Origin: Thermincola sp.
Lineage (GTDB): Bacteria; Bacillota; Thermincolia; Thermincolales; UBA2595
Length of the DNA stretch: 32,486 nt
NCBI GenBank assembly: GCA_022735835.1
Contig: DYZU01000205.1
Span: forward strand, 1 to 32,486
Reading direction: 5' to 3'
Shown here: positions 32,479-32,486 of the stretch, one piece after another
How positions within the stretch are numbered: the first letter of the stretch is position 1
Layout of the letters: the number at the start of each line of letters is the position of its first letter
The notes under the pieces: model-generated
What the model saw: only the letters and a program-made list of their open reading frames with translations
The model's database searches: none
Told to the model about the DNA's origin: nothing
Translations under genes and position numbers: made by a program

Positions 32479-32486
32479 GCGTTATA

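Overview
The window reads as chromosomal DNA from an anaerobic, spore-forming Gram-positive of the Clostridia, most like the Peptococcaceae (Desulfotomaculum/Pelotomaculum-type). That placement is an inference from gene content: a Spo0E-like phosphatase, a SpoVE/FtsW-type SEDS protein, DUF3786 and DUF3842 families, an RCKP-type mini-rubredoxin, NiFe-hydrogenase maturation genes, late B12 genes under a cobalamin riboswitch, strong GGAGG ribosome sites and frequent GTG/TTG starts. No rRNA, tRNA, CRISPR array, insertion sequence or prophage was seen. Almost all genes lie on the minus strand.

Layout. 1-6.6 kb: an ftsW-like gene, a solitary N6-adenine DNA methyltransferase and a NUDIX ADP-ribose pyrophosphatase form one tight operon. 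Beside it are a membrane-anchored TPR protein, a DUF3786 protein, an MGDG/UgtP-type glycosyltransferase and a 40-residue rubredoxin-like protein that the ORF track missed. 6.6-7.4 kb: a plus-strand pair of half-length TauE/SafE permease genes. 7.4-10.4 kb: an iron module (feoA, feoB, a small Cys-rich protein, fur); the feoA promoter is overlapped by a near-ideal Fur box. 10.4-13.5 kb: a Spo0E-like gene, a MoxR-type ATPase with a CoxE-like VWA protein, and an unknown gene. 13.5-16.2 kb: guaB, fxsA and two small unknown genes. 16.2-17.2 kb: an adenine deaminase gene broken by a large internal deletion.

17.3-26.6 kb: a riboswitch-controlled operon for the late steps of adenosylcobalamin synthesis, in transcription order cobU, cobQ, cbiB, cbiA, cobO, cobS, pduX, cobD, cobC, with a DUF1232 gene at the end. 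It covers a,c-diamide formation, corrin adenosylation, amidation to cobyric acid, the aminopropanol arm (threonine kinase plus threonine-phosphate decarboxylase) and nucleotide-loop assembly. Corrin-ring genes and cobT are not in the window. 26.7-27.3 kb: a plus-strand HD-domain protein ending at a strong terminator. 27.3-32.4 kb: hypF-hypC-hypD-hypE plus a DUF3842 gene, transcribed from a consensus promoter near the right edge.

The best leads for something unusual are the deleted adenine deaminase, the orphan methyltransferase in a cell-wall operon, the extra cysteines in CobO, the Cys-rich protein overlapping feoB, the overlapping divergent promoters upstream of fxsA, and a 26-nt sequence repeated at both window edges. 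I did not find a clearly new multi-gene system.
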